Positions 48,939 to 62,204 of a stretch of DNA of 64,000 nt are shown piece after piece (position 1 is the stretch's first letter; the number at the start of each line of letters is the position of its first letter). A program made the translations under genes and the position numbers. This DNA comes from Eublepharis macularius. Lineage: Eukaryota; Chordata; Lepidosauria; Squamata; Eublepharidae. The notes beneath the pieces are model-generated. The model was given only the letters and a program-made list of their open reading frames with translations. It was not told the DNA's origin and made no database searches. Where the stretch lies: the NCBI RefSeq assembly GCF_028583425.1, contig NC_072807.1:32059001-32123000 (forward strand), written 5' to 3'.

Positions 48939-49262
48939 GTGGTGCAGTGCTTATTTCATCAACAGATCACTCAATTCAAAATCTTTCGATTGGCTAAAAA
49001 GGGGGCACTGGGTAATTATTCAGCACACTCTATTTAGATATATACATTTATGTTTCAGTACATATGAAACTGCCATGCACTGAGTTGTGACAACTGGCCC
49101 ACCTGCCTTGTCTGGGCATGTCAGGGACTGCACCTGGGATTTTCTACATGCAAAACATGTGCTGTGCCAGTGAGTCAGAGCGCCTTTCCTCAATGCAAAC
49201 CTCAGGTACCATCTTGCAAGAAGTATGCCTCTCATTCTTTCTCTTCTTAGAATGCCTCTTCT

Positions 49263-49703
49263 AAGAGTCTCTCTATATGAGACATCTGACACATGAAGAA
49301 CATGTGTTGTGAGATGCAATGTTATCCAGGAAGCGTAGTTTTAAAAGACAGAGCCAGTGGCAGGACAAAGGCTTTGCTGTACACTGGAGCTGTGTGAAGG
49401 GGCTGTGAAATGCCAGAAGGGAAACTTCAGCCCATCATAACCTCTCCAGGTCCAAGCCCGGCTCTGGAAGGCAGCTCCAGCCCATTTCCGTTCCTGGCTG
49501 CCCTCTGGTTGCCATCCCACACAGTTTTAGACTGGAGAGGTGAAATTGACAGAGCCTTGGGGGAGGCAAAGATGAAATTAACAAATCCTCTGAGGAGCGA
49601 TCTCTGCTGGCTCTGTCTTTTTAAACTACGCTTCCCGGCTAACATTGCAGCTCCCTACACTTGACGAACACGCGCCAAGGCGTCTTGTGTAGAGGCATCA
49701 GAG
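49263..49703. mobile_element. Terminal-inverted-repeat element, copy 2
   Basis: Related over about 400 bp to 29278-29680. Left end AGAGTCTCTCTATATGAGAC; right end, reverse complemented, GATGCCTCTACACAAGACGC. Inner GATGCAATGTTA and GCTAACATTGCAGC are also inverted. This copy has the more complete right end. Confidence 0.72.
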
Positions 49704-49829
49704 AGAAAAACAAACTCATGCTTTTTTTTAACCTCCTTATATGCAAATATAATGAATGTAATAAATTGACTGAGGTTTCTTTAAGGAGGCTTTATCGGTA
49801 CTGTGATTAAGTGGGCAGTCAACATATTA

Positions 49830-50174
<345 letters not shown>

Positions 50175-50273
50175 CTAAAGAGACAGACAGACAGACAGGG
50201 TTACCACGACATGAGGCAGAGAAGACTCCTCCTGGTGATGGTGGATCTGAACAGACTTTACCACAGGGCCTTT

Positions 50274-50559
50274 TTTCTGGGAAAAGAGGTGGTGGAACTC
50301 AGGACCGCACAATGACGTTGCTTTGGGTCAGCTGGAACAGGGGGGGGAGTTTTTTAAAGTTTAAATCACCCTCGGTGAAAATGGTCACATGGCCGGTGGC
50401 TCCACCCCCTGATCTCCAAACAGAGGGGAGTTGCGGTGCGGAGGGCAATCTCAACTCCCCACTGTCTGGAGATCAGGGGGTGGGGCCACTGGCCATGTGA
50501 CCATTTTCAAGAGGTGCCGGAACTCCGCTCCACCGCGTTCCAGCTGAAAATAAGCCCTC
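50274..50559 (-). mobile_element. hAT foldback MITE (CAGGGC family)
   Basis: Flanked by perfect 8-bp duplications CTTTACCA at 50266-50273 and 50560-50567. Inverse orientation to 13632. Its right terminus is mutated (CCCTC for CCCTG). Two inner inverted arms around CCTGATCTCC are present. It lies 100 bp upstream of exon 4 in the HCN4 sense. Confidence 0.88.
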
Positions 50560-51697
50560 CTTTACCACCAAAGAAGCGTATGGGTTCTTGGGAGGAGCGG
50601 GTTGCAAGGTTGTATGCCCTGTGCTCTCTCCCACACAGACCTTTCGTAAGGGGCAGTTTCTGGTAAGATGCTCACCAACCTTCTGGGAGGCAGCCCAAAT
50701 AGGAGGCCATAGCTCCAGAACCAGTGTTTGGATCAGCAACAGCACATGTCATCTTGTAGGGGACAGTCTCTGGACTGCCAGGCTGTGTGATTTGGGGTGA
50801 TCCAAACATTTTTTTTCAGGTGCAGCTACCCCCTCCCCTTTCTACTTATTGATTTGTTCTGGGGCCACCCTGCTTTGAAGCTGTTAACTCAGGAACTGGG
50901 CTTTGTAGGATGACCCAGAAGAGGTCCACTGAGAGGGCTGAATCTGCTGGATATAGCAATGTATGAGATGTGCTGCCACAGACTTTATTTTGGGGTGCAG
51001 AGCCTTTCAATTTCCCCCAATATTTTTCCTTGGCTTTGCAAATAAGGAACTAGGAACTGCGAATAAGGAACCGGGAACCAAATTCAGCTTCATCTGCTTT
51101 CTGATGATGTGGTTATTGCAAGCGCGTTCCAGGAAATTCTTTGGATCTGCCTTTGCATTTGTGGCATAGAATAGCACCTGTGCAGACAAACCAGGCTTCT
51201 ACATATAGTATGGGCAGACAACCAATCCATCTTCACAGACAAATAGGTATGTGCACACACATACACACACAATCCAGCAACATGTAGTCAATAATCCTTC
51301 TAAAACACAAACTCCTTTCCTGTTCCCAAACATGCAGATCTGGCGTTCCAAGATTTCTTCCCCACTCCTTTATTTGATAATGTTTTCATCAAAATGACGC
51401 CGTGAACAAAAGAACACACGCTCTCGTTCAGTAAAGAGAAGCCCCTAAAAATCCGGGAATTGTCATTCTGCTTAAATTTGCTCAGAATATCTCCCAGCCC
51501 CCTCCCAAAGCTCCAGACTGTTCTCACAATGACAACCACACAGGTTAGTACCATCCGCCTGCCTACCTGCTCCTTCCCCTAGATTAATTCCTTTATTGTT
51601 TGTGAATCTCATAAAGAGACTGATAAAGAGGCATCCTCACACCTCTTGTACTATGCCCCACACCTCCTTAATTTTGGTTTAAAAAATGAAATCCGGC

Positions 51698-51891
51698 CCT
51701 CAAGACAGTGTCGACTTATGCTGACCCCTGGTGAGGTTTTCAAGGCAAGAGACTAACAGAGGTGCTTTGCCATGGCCTGCCTCTGCCACCTTGGTGTTTG
51801 TTGGAGGTCTCCCATCCAATTACTAACCAAGACTTGACCCTGCTAAGCTTCTGAGATCTGACGAGATCAGGCTCTCCTGGGCTATCCAGGT
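51698..51891 (-). repeat. 5S rRNA-derived SINE
   Basis: On the minus strand it reads 'CCTGGATAGCCCAGGAGAGC', 'TGATCTCGTCAGATCTCAGA' and 'TTGGATGGGAGACCTCC', close to 5S rRNA. Confidence 0.87.
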
Positions 51892-53061
51892 TAGTTAGGA
51901 CAATTTCTAAAATTAATGCTGGAATTAAGAGCACATGTCATTTGACGTGCTTTCTGTCTTTTCAGTTCACTTGCACTCCTTATGTGCTTATTCACTCTGC
52001 TAAAAAAAAAACCTTAGGAGTAAGCAGTCTTGATGTGGTTGGATGAATAATTACATGAGCATTCTTTCCCGATGGTGTTTTACTGATGTGCACATGTGCT
52101 CTCGAGCATTTGAAAAGCATTGCCCCCCAAAGGATCTTGACATAATGGCATATACATTTGCAGAGAGGGTGCCGTTTTTTGCTGCACACCAGTAAACACA
52201 TGAATCAGTAAGAATCTTTGTAAAATAAAAGGTATAATCACATAAAAATGGCTTCTTTGTTTTGGTTTGATTTATTTGAGGAAGAAGGATGAAGGGGGGG
52301 AGAGCTGAAAGGTGTATCAAACTACACACATTGAACATTCTATACAAATTTTCAGATTTATTTTTTTAATGGAGAGAATTTCTAACGAACTGACTCCATT
52401 TCAGAAGCGAGGTACTTTGGAACTCCAAAGTCAAACACTCAAAAATCCAAGTTGGAAGCCCGATGAACGATTCAGAAATAACTTCTAGGCAAAGCCACTG
52501 TATGAAACAATCCGAGCATCTGCTACAAGTGGCAACAGTGGAAAGTTACTGAGACATCCCCCCCCAGCAAATGGCCGCGCGATCAAGTCACTGTACAACA
52601 TCCGTCAGGTCAAACCAGATTTGCTTCCTTGGAGATGACGAGTACTTTTCAGGACAGATAAAGCTTACATATTGAGTTACCCCTTGAACAGTCTGTTCCG
52701 ATGGACAAGGCTGTTCCATTTCATTGAATGGACAACCCAGCCAAAGGTGCACGCACGCATACACGCTTCGGGGCTTCATAAAGAGACAGCTCACACCGGG
52801 CGCCGACCTGTCTAGGCTAACTCTGCTAACAAAGCAAGCCAAGACTCCATTCTTCCTTGCCACCGAAGAATTTGGTTTCTGAATATGGGGCCCTTAGCAG
52901 TTTTCATCCAAGTGCCCTAATAAAGAGGGAAAAAGAAGACTGAGCCTGGATCTATCTATAGATGAGGCTGGTCCATAGCATGTGGGGGAAGCGAGGCTCA
53001 GATGTTTCTGGACTTGAAGCCAGGTTATCTAACCTGGAAGCCACCAGTCCCTACCCACAAA

Positions 53062-53235
53062 CAGGTAGGTGTGTGGTTTAATGGCTTGAGTCCTGGGAGG
53101 CCCAGGTTCAAATCCCCATTCATCCTGCGAGATGTCCCAGCCACTCCCTCCTTATCTCAGCTTCACCTACTGCGCAGGGTTGTTGGGAGAATAAAACCGG
53201 AAAATGAAGACGGGCAAGCTAGAAATTTAATACCA
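53062..53235 (+). repeat. Sauria-like SINE
   Basis: 'GGTGTGTGGTTTAATGGCTT' head, GGTTCAAATCCCCATTCATC B-box region, 'ATCTCAGCTTCACCTACTGC', 'GGGTTGTTGGGAGAATAAAA'. Confidence 0.65.
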
Positions 53236-53244
53236 GATGTTAGA

Positions 53245-53517
53245 TAAAGGCAGTCCCCTGTGCAAGCACCGAGTCATTACTGACCCATGGGGGGACGTTG
53301 CATCATGACGTTTTCTTGGCAGACTTTTTGTTCGGGGGTGGTTTGCCATTGCCTCCCCCAGTCATCTACACTTTACCCCTAGGAAACTGGGTACTCATTT
53401 TACAGACCTTGGAAGGATGGGTCAACCTTGAGCCAGGATCGAACTCAGGTCGTGACGTGAGCAGAGCTTGGGCTGCAGTACTGCTGCTTTACCACCCTGA
53501 GCCACAGGGCCAGCCTC
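53245..53517 (-). repeat. tRNA-derived SINE
   Basis: Same family as 36444: minus strand head 'GGCTCAGGGTGGTAAAGCAG' and tail 'AGTAATGACTCGGTGCTTGC'. Part of the middle is deleted. Confidence 0.82.
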
Positions 53518-53589
53518 ACAGAGAAAAGAGTATGTGAGAGAAATGCACACACGTTTGAGAAGTGCTCTCACCAGAAGAGCTTTTCTGGG

Positions 53590-54110
53590 TCAGCTCAAAT
53601 GTCCTATCCACCCAGTCCAGTATCTTATTCACCACAATGCCCAATAAGGAAGTCCATAAGCAGGACATAAAGGTAACAGCAATCTCTATGCATATACATT
53701 CTACCAACTGGTGCGCTGGGATACACTGCCCCTGTACATGAAGGCTCCATTGAGCAGACATATCTGATTGCAGACCTTTCCTCCACGAATCTTTCTGATC
53801 CTCCTTTAAAGGCATTTAGCAGAATCTAAGGAAAGTCCAACTGGCCCGTATAGTCTGGCATCCCAATTCCATCGGGGGTTAGCCAGATACTTCCAGAAAG
53901 CCCATTTCCCTCCTCCTGTTGTTCTGTCCCTCCAGCAACTGATATTCAACAGTATACTGCTCCTGAAACTGGAGGTTCCGCTAAGCTGTGATGGCCAACT
54001 GCTGTTGGTAGGCTTATCCTCTGTGAATTTATCTAGCCCCCTTTTAAGGCCACCACTGCACTCTGCAGTAGCAGATCCCACAAGTAATTATGCGTTGCGT
54101 GAAGAAGATC
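53590..54110. repeat. Dispersed repeat, longest copy
   Basis: Contains 'GCTTATCCTCTGTGAATTTA', 'CCCCCTTTTAAGGCCACCAC', 'AGATCCCACAAGTAATTATG' and CGTTGCGTGAAGAA, a set of words seen again in the split copy at 33405 and at 39990. Ends not defined; a CR1-related or other old family. Confidence 0.55.
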
Positions 54111-55131
54111 CTTTGGCCTGTCTTGAGTTGGCAGCTGATCAATCGCATCGGGTCACCCCAGCGTACGGCTGGGCCCTTAATTCAGCGGCCACATCTTTAC
54201 ATTGTCTCAGTTGCCCCAGGCTTTCCTTGGTCCATCTGTGTCTCTTCGCTGCCCGCTGTGAAGGCAATAAAGCATTTCCCCCCTTGCTCGCCGTTCCCTC
54301 GTCCATGCTGGAAATGCGGCGAGCGGATGGCACCTCAAAAATAGATCCCTGTTTTTAATGAACAGATTGTTCCCGCTTCCTTATGACACCTTGGTACTGC
54401 TGCTTTTACGTAGGCGAGGTGGCGGGTGTGCGCTGGCTCGGAGCCAATGCAAAGCATTCCCAGGGGAATCTGCCCTTCAAACTGGAGACAACAGCAGAAT
54501 CGGCGTTGCAGCCGGCAGCCAGCTCGGGCACAACTGCTCGCCTGTCTGGCTTCTTCTGGGCACAATTCAAGGTATTGCTTTAAAGGCCTTTGTGGCAGGT
54601 GGGGAAGGGGGGAGGAAGGACTGCCTCCACCCCCTTCTCCACCTGCTTGACCAAAACACGATGCCCCCCAGCCTGCAAACTCTGGAACTCCCTTCCACTA
54701 GAGGTGAGAACACCACCTCCCTACAGGCCTTCCAGGTTTAGTTAAAGACATTTTTATCTTGCCCTTCCCCCAAGAAGCTCAGGGCAAACATGATTCTCCT
54801 TTTCCCGTTTCATCATTATAAGATAGGTTAGGCTTCGAGAGAATGACTGGCCCCGTAGTTCATTTTTAAACCCTGCCTTTTCTTCAGGAAGCTCTCCCAT
54901 CACTACTTTATCCTCATAACAACCCTGTGAGGAAGGCGATGCTTTTCTCCAAAGGTGATTCCAGACCGTATCCTTATAAACTTGCGTATGGAACTCTGCA
55001 GGAAGAAATTCACCTGCAATGTGAGGGGGGAGGGAGCACGTCAAAGCAAGAACTAAGTGGATGACTGAAGAATGGAAATCGTCCTGTCTGCAGTGTTTCA
55101 GCTGCAAACCTGGACATGTTGGGTGAAACAA

Positions 55132-55215
55132 AGCAGAAGTCCAGTGGCCTCTTAAAGACTAACAACACTTATTCCAGTATGAGTTTTTGTGAGACAGAGC
55201 TCGCTTCCTCAGATA
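55132..55215 (+). mobile_element. Penelope-like fragment
   Basis: 'AAGTCCAGTGGCCTCTTAAA' and 'GACTAACAACACTTATTCCA' followed by 'CTCGCTTCCTCAGATACAAT', one unit of the family at 33692. Confidence 0.6.
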
Positions 55216-55282
55216 CAATGGGAAGACAAGAAACTCTCTCACCTCATTTTTGCAGAAAATTACAGAAGGGGAGAGAGACATC

Positions 55283-55396
55283 AGTTCTGATGCTGGATCT
55301 TGCTGGATCACGCAGAGGTAGTTGTGAATCTCCTGCATTGTGCAAGGAGTTGGACTAGATGACCCTGGAGACACCTTCCAACTCTATGATTCTATG
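55283..55396 (+). mobile_element. CR1 3' end
   Basis: GGAGTTGGACTAGATGACCC, then CTTCCAACTCTATGATTCTA: the CR1 3' terminus with its octamer tail (two copies). Confidence 0.8.
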
Positions 55397-57082
55397 CAAA
55401 CCTCCAGATCTCTGGATACATCAAGCCCCCACCCCCCTTCATGCACCTCACTCCTAATGAAAGGGGGTATTTTAAACAGTGGCAAGACAGATAACCTCAA
55501 TGGTGAAGGAGAAAGTCAGATTGATTTCAGGGCTGCAATATAGCTACAAAGATTACCAGTGCATCCCAAATCCACGCCAAGACCGCTAGCAGGCAACGAA
55601 GGGTGAACAGCAAGCAGTTATTAAGAAATAACTGCAAAGGTTCAGCTGCTTTTCTACATAGAGCTGAGCGCGCTCAATTTCTACTGAACCAACCAGCTGC
55701 GATGTGACATTTTGGCTCAAGAGGCAGCATTCGTCTGTTCAGGTCAAACGCTATCAGGAACGACAAGGGATTCTCCCTCCCTTTTTTTTTTTTGTTGACA
55801 GGCAATTTAGGGAGTTCCAGGGAGATTCCACCAAGGCAGATGGCGTTTCCGAAAGAACAGCTGAGATTCCCTCCAGTCTTCATCCCTGCAGAGTTCTCCA
55901 GTCTCTCTCTGGAGCCTGGTTACATGGCAAGCTCATAAAAAGAATCAGACACCACCATCGCACATGTCCACACACACACACATGTGCAAGGAGCTGCCAC
56001 GGCTTATTTGTGAAGAAGAGAAAATAAGGAACTAGACAACCCCCTAAACAGAAGGGAACCATCTCGGCGCCCTGTCCCTCTGCTCGTCCGCTCTGGTCAG
56101 GTGCTCCCATGCATTCACCTCTCCCCGAACCTTTACAGATTTTTCCTCCAAAAGCAGCACTTGTTTCTAACCTTCCCACTCACCTTCAAGGAACGTAAAG
56201 CCCACTCAATGCTTTGAAACGAAGCAGAGACTTGGAACACCCCTCTCTGGAGACGGCACATCCCTAAAGCTCCTCCTTGCTAGTGTTAACCGGTTGGAAT
56301 GACCAGATGCAATTCTCCGACATTGTTCATGCAGGTCCAGGTGAGGAATGCTGGGCCAAGAGGGATTTCATTTACTCCCAGCAGCTCATTCGCTAACCAG
56401 ACTGTCTCAGCTCCAAACAAGGCTGCCTTCAGACCAAGCCCTGGGGCTACATTATCAGTAGCTTGTAGCAACGGCCCCACAGGCATCTTTTTCTTTGCTT
56501 CCTTTTGACTCTTTCTTGCGTGTCTATGATCCACACTGGATATGAATTTGCTTTGCGGTTTGCAAAAATAGTTCAGAGGGCTCATAAAAATTGAGTGTGA
56601 AAGCGCCACGTTCTCATTTTTACTGGGGATTTTGTGTGCCTGACAGCAGAGGCATCGTTTAATGCCTGCGTAGTTTGTCCTAGGGTGGTTGGAGGATGCT
56701 GGAAAGACCACCAAGATGAGGCACGGGCAGAGACACTCAGCTTCCCAGCTGCCCACCACTGAATGGAACTGCTGCAGACTATTTTGATGAACGGGAGAGA
56801 GAAATGAGTAATGTTCCAGAAACCCCATAATAACCTTACATCAGAACTACAGAACGTATGAAAATTAAAGCTCTCGGATCCACCCAAGCACATGCCATTG
56901 GCAGCAAAGAGTCACCGTGAAACAGAAGAGAAACCAACTTGGACATCTCAGCAGGGAAATCAGTGTGCCCTACTGTCCAGTGTGGTGAGACCTAGTCCTA
57001 GCAGTGTTGAGCTCTAGCAACTCCAGCTGGCTTGAGAACTGCCATACCCTTGCTGGCCATCTGCAACAGTGGAACTGCAGAG

Positions 57083-57389
57083 GAGGGTTGCCAACCTCCA
57101 GGTGCGGCCTGGAGTTCTCCTGGAATTAAAACTGATCTCCAGATGGGGATTAAAAAAATAGCAGCTTCAGAGAATGAACTCTATGGCATTAGATTCAGAG
57201 GAGTGAGCCGTGTTAGTCTGTAGTTGCAAAATGGTAAAGAGTCCAGTAGCGCCTTTAAGACTTACCAACTTTATTGTAGCATAAGCTTTCGAGAACCACA
57301 GCTCTCTTCATCAGATGCATGCATCCCTATCGTCCCCTAACTCTGCCCCCAATCTCCACGAATTTCCCAACCCAGAGTTGGCAACCCTA
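57083..57389. mobile_element. hAT MITE (TAGGGTTGCCA family) split by a Penelope-like insertion
   Basis: Perfect 8-bp duplications CTGCAGAG at 57075-57082 and 57390-57397. Ends GAGGGTTGCCAACC and GTTGGCAACCCTA. The insertion 57190-57330 separates the halves. Confidence 0.85.
57190..57330 (+). mobile_element. Penelope-like insertion inside a MITE
   Basis: 'GAGCCGTGTTAGTCTGTAGT', 'CAGTAGCGCCTTTAAGACTT' and 'AGCATAAGCTTTCGAGAACC' followed by 'CTCTTCATCAGATGCATGCA'. Exact ends are not resolved. Confidence 0.68.
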
Positions 57390-57879
57390 CTGCAGAGCAA
57401 CAGAAATGAGACCAGCAACTCCTGTGGCCTGAAAATGGGCCCAGGAAGAACAGCTCTTGGGTCTTGATGCTAGAATCCCTAGTATGAGATCTCTGGCCTT
57501 ACACTTCTACGTCAGGAAAAAAAAGGTATTTTCTAGCAGATTACAGAAATTAAGTTATTTATCAAAGTCTGCCTTGCTGTTCTGTCAAATAGAGTCATAC
57601 CGGGGAAGGGTATGCCCAGGCTCTTTGTGGTCTGTGAATGGAATATTCTTTTCCTTTCAGCCTTTCCTATCCCCACATTTTCATACTGCATAAATCAATT
57701 TCACCCAGAAGAACACTGGAGTCCTGCACAAATATGCCGACCAATAGAAATGTCCTATTATATATCAGGCCATTGTCATGGCATAACAGTTAGAGTGTCC
57801 AACTAGAACTTCATGACAGTTTGAGCGATCCCTCAGTGGAAGAGGCCCTTGAACTATCAAATTTACTGAGTGTGCCACC

Positions 57880-58272
57880 TATTATAGCCACCCCTCTCCT
57901 CGGGAGGAGGTGGGCTCTCCTTCTTTGGAGGTTTTTAAGCAGAGGCTAGATGGCCCTCTGACAGCAATGCTGATTCTGTGAACCTAGGCAGATCACGAGA
58001 GGGAAGGCAGAAAGGGTTACATCAGTGTTTAGTTCTTGTGGCCCTTCTTACATGACCAGGGTAAGGCTGATCGCCACCTTGGGGTCAGGTAGTAATTTTC
58101 CACAGGCCAGTTTGGCTAGGGATCCTGGAGGTGTTTTGCCATCTTCTGGGCAGGGAGCAGGGGGCACTGAAGGTGTGTGGGTGGGGGGAGAGGTAGTTGT
58201 GAGTCTCCTGTATTGTGCAGGGGGTTGGATTAGATGACCCCAGAGGTACATTCCAACCCTATGATTCTATGA
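57880..58272 (+). mobile_element. CR1 3' end
   Basis: CTCGGGAGGAGGTGGGCTCT, GGTTTTTAAGCAGAGGCTAG, 'GGGGGTTGGATTAGATGACC' and CAACCCTATGATTCTATG tail are the CR1 3' region in order. A Sauria SINE follows directly. Confidence 0.85.
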
Positions 58273-58490
58273 TTTTAGAATCAGGGAGAGCCAGGTTCGA
58301 CTTCCCACTCTGCCACGGAAGCTCACAGGGTGACCTTGGGCCAGTCACGCACTTGCAGTCTAAACTACTTCACAGGGTAGTTGCGAGACTAAAATGGAGG
58401 AGCGGAAAATGTTGTAAGCCACTCTGGGTCCCCAAAGTGGAGTATAAATGCAGTAACATAAACAAATATATAAATACATAAATACAATTA
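58273..58490 (+). repeat. Sauria-type SINE
   Basis: GAGAGCCAGGTTCGACTTCC B-box region, 'GGTGACCTTGGGCCAGTCAC', 'AAGCCACTCTGGGTCCCCAA' and an ATAAATAC-type tail; the A-box part of the head is missing. Confidence 0.75.
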
Positions 58491-59599
58491 TGGAGCAATC
58501 TGACACATTCCCTGTGTTGGGACTGCAAAGGCTGGATTATCTCTTGTAGGAGTGTTTGAAATTGGATGCATTGAGAAAGCAGAAAGGGTGGCAAGATCAC
58601 CAAAGTACACTGTGATCCTAGGGGGTCTTTATGTGGTACATGTATAGTTGTATTTCTCGCTGGAGCTTGGGGCAAGCAGATATTTGGTTTCAAAGCAACC
58701 ACCAGTCTAGTTATGGGCTCTTGACAATGGAGCTTGATCAAGTATCTTCAAGACCATTCTTTGGAAAGATAGAAGGTGCAAGTGCAAGATCGCATTCCCT
58801 CAGCACCATGGTTTGGGGAGTGTTTGGGGGAGAGTCAAAGGCACATCTTGTATCCTTTCTGCTATGATTGAACTACAGTGCACACACAACTATATATGAA
58901 GATTGCTGGAAGGGTTCAGCTTTCATTGTATAGTGTATGTATAGGATTCAGTGATGTATGGAATGAACTTTTTCCTTTCATCTCCTAGCTCGAGATCTCA
59001 TTTATCTGAGTCTTTTCCCAGTGGCTCCGCTCCGCTCTCCCCAAGCAGTGCCCATGCCCTGGGTACCTTCTCTGGCCTGTGTCTGACCTGCAGCGACATA
59101 ACAAACAAGCAAAAGTGACCAATTTCCCTCGAGTCCAGCTGGTTGGCTGGTTGCCTGCTAACCCTTCTCCCCTTTGAAACCACATCACTTCCATTTATAG
59201 CGGCTGCTAAAAAGCAGCCTCCTCCTCCACAAAGCCTAACGTGGAGGTATTTTTAGGCTGTGATCATGCCCTGATCTAGCCCACTCTTTTTTTAGGCAAT
59301 ACAAATTTAGATCCATTCTCCACCCCTGTGCATCCAACAATTCGATCATGTGGACATTTACTGCCCTCCTTTGCACAAACTTAGGGTGGATAGTTGTACC
59401 CATGAGCCCCAGTGCTCTTTATCAGTGACGAATATGGGGTGCTCAGAGGCCACTTCCACAACCAACTGGCACAGATAAGTCACAGACCTACCAGAAGCAA
59501 TACACTGTCAGTTGGAAGAGAATGATGTTCAGAAACCCAGAAGTTTCAATAGACTATGAAGGCAGAAGGGGAGGCAGGTCAGCAGAACTGGGTTGAGAG

Positions 59600-59768
59600 C
59601 AGGGCTTTTTTTTCAGCAGGAATGCGGTGGAACGGAGTTCCGGCACCTCTTAAAAATACTCGGCAATAATGCATAAAAATAACATTATTTCAAAGAATCC
59701 TGTGTACTTCTTCCAAATTTCCCTCTTGAGAGTTCCACCACCTCTTTTCCCAGAAAAAAAACCCCCTG
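59600..59768 (+). mobile_element. hAT-related MITE, CAGGGC ends, different interior
   Basis: Left end GCAGGGCTTTTTTTTCAGC with CGGAGTTCCGGCACCTCTT; right end CACCACCTCTTTTCCCAG then AAAAAAAACCCCCTG. The interior is AT-rich and lacks the inverted arms. No target-site duplication is visible. Confidence 0.65.
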
Positions 59769-59832
59769 TGAACTTAATAAATCTGGGAGAGAGACAGGTC
59801 AGCTCTACAAGCAAGATGCCTATCAAAGCCCA

Positions 59833-59969
59833 AGACGAGTAGCCGTCTTAGTCTGTCTGTAGCAGTAAAAAAGAGCAAGAGTCCAGTAGCACCGATAAGG
59901 CTAACAACAGTTGTGGTGTGATTCACGAAAGCTTATACCCCACCACAAAGACTCTTGCTCTTTTCTACA
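59833..59969 (+). mobile_element. Penelope-like short retroposon
   Basis: Perfect 11-bp duplications ATCAAAGCCCA at 59822-59832 and 59970-59980. Contains GTAGCCGTCTTAGTCTGTCT, 'CAAGAGTCCAGTAGCACCGA' and 'ATTCACGAAAGCTTATACCC'; CTCTTGCTC near the right end mirrors GAGCAAGAG at the left. Confidence 0.77.
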
Positions 59970-60550
59970 ATCAAAGCCCAGGTAGAGCACCGGTTGAAGG
60001 AATGCCAGTGGGAATGGTAAGATACTAGGAAGTCCTCCCCACTTCAGACACCGTAAGGGCATTGCCCTGTTGTCCCAGGTCTCTGTAGAACAACCAGAAA
60101 GGCAACAGACCATTGGCCAATGAAGAGATAAGGTTAACTAGGCCTCCTGTTGACACCTGATGAACCACTGCCTGATGTCTGGCTTTCCCTGCTTTCTGCT
60201 TTCCCTGTCTTGCCCTGTCTTGCCCTTCTTCCAGACACACAGACTTATTTTATGACCCAATTGTTAAAAAAAGAACGAGACCACTACTTCTGCATACCAC
60301 CACCATCCAGTCCACATTTCTATGGATTCGGGACTCCAAGAACAATTCTCCTAGTTCTGATGATGTTGGACACAGAATCCTAAATCAGGGAGATGCAGGG
60401 AACTTGAAGGCCAAAGTGGAAGAGCGCCATATTATTTGGGATGATGGTTGGAAGGAGCTGCTTTGCAGGAAGCAGGAAGCTTACCTCAGGGAGTCACTGA
60501 GAGCCACATTAATCAGAAATGGCTGATACAAAACTGAAAATGGACACAAC

Positions 60551-60810
60551 CAGGGCTTTTTTTCAGCTGGAACATGGTGGAACAGAGTTACGGAACCTCT
60601 TGAAAATGGTAACATGGCTGGTGGCCCCGCCCCCTGATCTCCAGACAGAGGGGAGTTTAGATTGCCCTCCATGCCGCCAAGCGGTGCGGAGGGCAATCTC
60701 AACTCCCCTCTGTCTGGAGATCAGGGGGCGGGGCCACCGGCCATGTGACCATTTTCTCCAAGGGCAACCCACTGAGTTCCACCACCTCTTTTCCCAGAAA
60801 AAAAGCCCTG
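60551..60810 (+). mobile_element. hAT foldback MITE (CAGGGC family)
   Basis: Perfect 8-bp duplications GACACAAC at 60543-60550 and 60811-60818, flanking perfect CAGGGCTTTTTTTC termini. Two inner arms of about 60-70 bp (around 60610-60670 and 60687-60750) are inverted. It lies about 720 bp downstream of exon 3 in the HCN4 sense. Confidence 0.92.
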
Positions 60811-61299
60811 GACACAACACTTCAAGGTTCTTCTTCTTCTTTTTTTTTTGAGTGCAGGCATGCTTTATAAAATATCTGCTTCACTGTTGTACACTAAATT
60901 CTGATGTTTAAGTGATACACAACTTAAAAAGCTTTTTGGAATGGGTGTAAGTGAACCGGCTTTCCCTAACGATTATTAATTGTGACGATTTTTGAGATTT
61001 CAGAGCTCATTTTGAGTACCCAAATAGCCTTATGGTGATACATACTGTATCAATGCCCACAAGAAATCAAGAAATTTGAAGTTACCCAATGTGGTTTCAA
61101 TTGCAAGCATTTTCAGGATTCCATTTAGGACTTCAGCATCACTTCATGGAAAGTCTAGAGTGTGCCTTGGTTGTACTTTTGACATGTTTTGTATTCAAAA
61201 GATACCCTTTAGTATGAACACTGAATTATATTTTTCTGGTTTTTCATGATGTGCTTGGAAGGGAACTCTTTGTGACTCGTGAATGAAGGCGGTCTCTCT

Positions 61300-61417
61300 G
61301 GGCCAAGCTACACATGACGAATGACACTTGAACGGCAAGTGTATTTCTCCCTGTTCACTTGCCCTCCACTCAATCCACTTGCCGTTCAAGTGTCATTCGT
61401 CATGTGTAGCTTGGCCC
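61300..61417. mobile_element. Perfect-arm foldback MITE, Harbinger-like
   Basis: Arms of 42 bp (61300-61341 and 61376-61417) are perfect inverted repeats starting GGGCCAAGCTACACATGACG, with a 34-bp loop. TCT flanks both sides as a 3-bp duplication. It sits 117 bp from HCN4 exon 3 on the intron 3 side. Confidence 0.85.
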
Positions 61418-61491
61418 TCTGTCTCCCTCCCTGGTTACATCTGGGATCAAGGAACCCCGACGGCCAGAGTGGAAAAGCAACTGATCCATCA

Positions 61492-62040
<549 letters not shown>

Positions 62041-62110
62041 TTGGAAGGTACCTCCAGGGCCATCTAGTCCAACCCCCTGCACAATGCAAGAAAATCACAA
62101 CTACTGAATG
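62041..62110 (-). mobile_element. CR1 3' end, minus strand
   Basis: Minus strand reads 'TTGTGCAGGGGGTTGGACTA', GATGGCCCTGGAGGTACC and TTCCAAC, then the octamer tail. Confidence 0.82.
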
Positions 62111-62204
62111 CGGTGGCCGGACACTGTGTGCATCACAACCACCAGGGGCCAAGATCCGACTACCGATGTGTTAGCTGCAGAGCTAGAATAACGAGCAAGA
62201 GGCT

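Noticed and set aside
56286..56828. Minus-strand open frame of 180 codons
   Set aside because: No similarity to any family I know and no exon signals; likely chance in intron 3.
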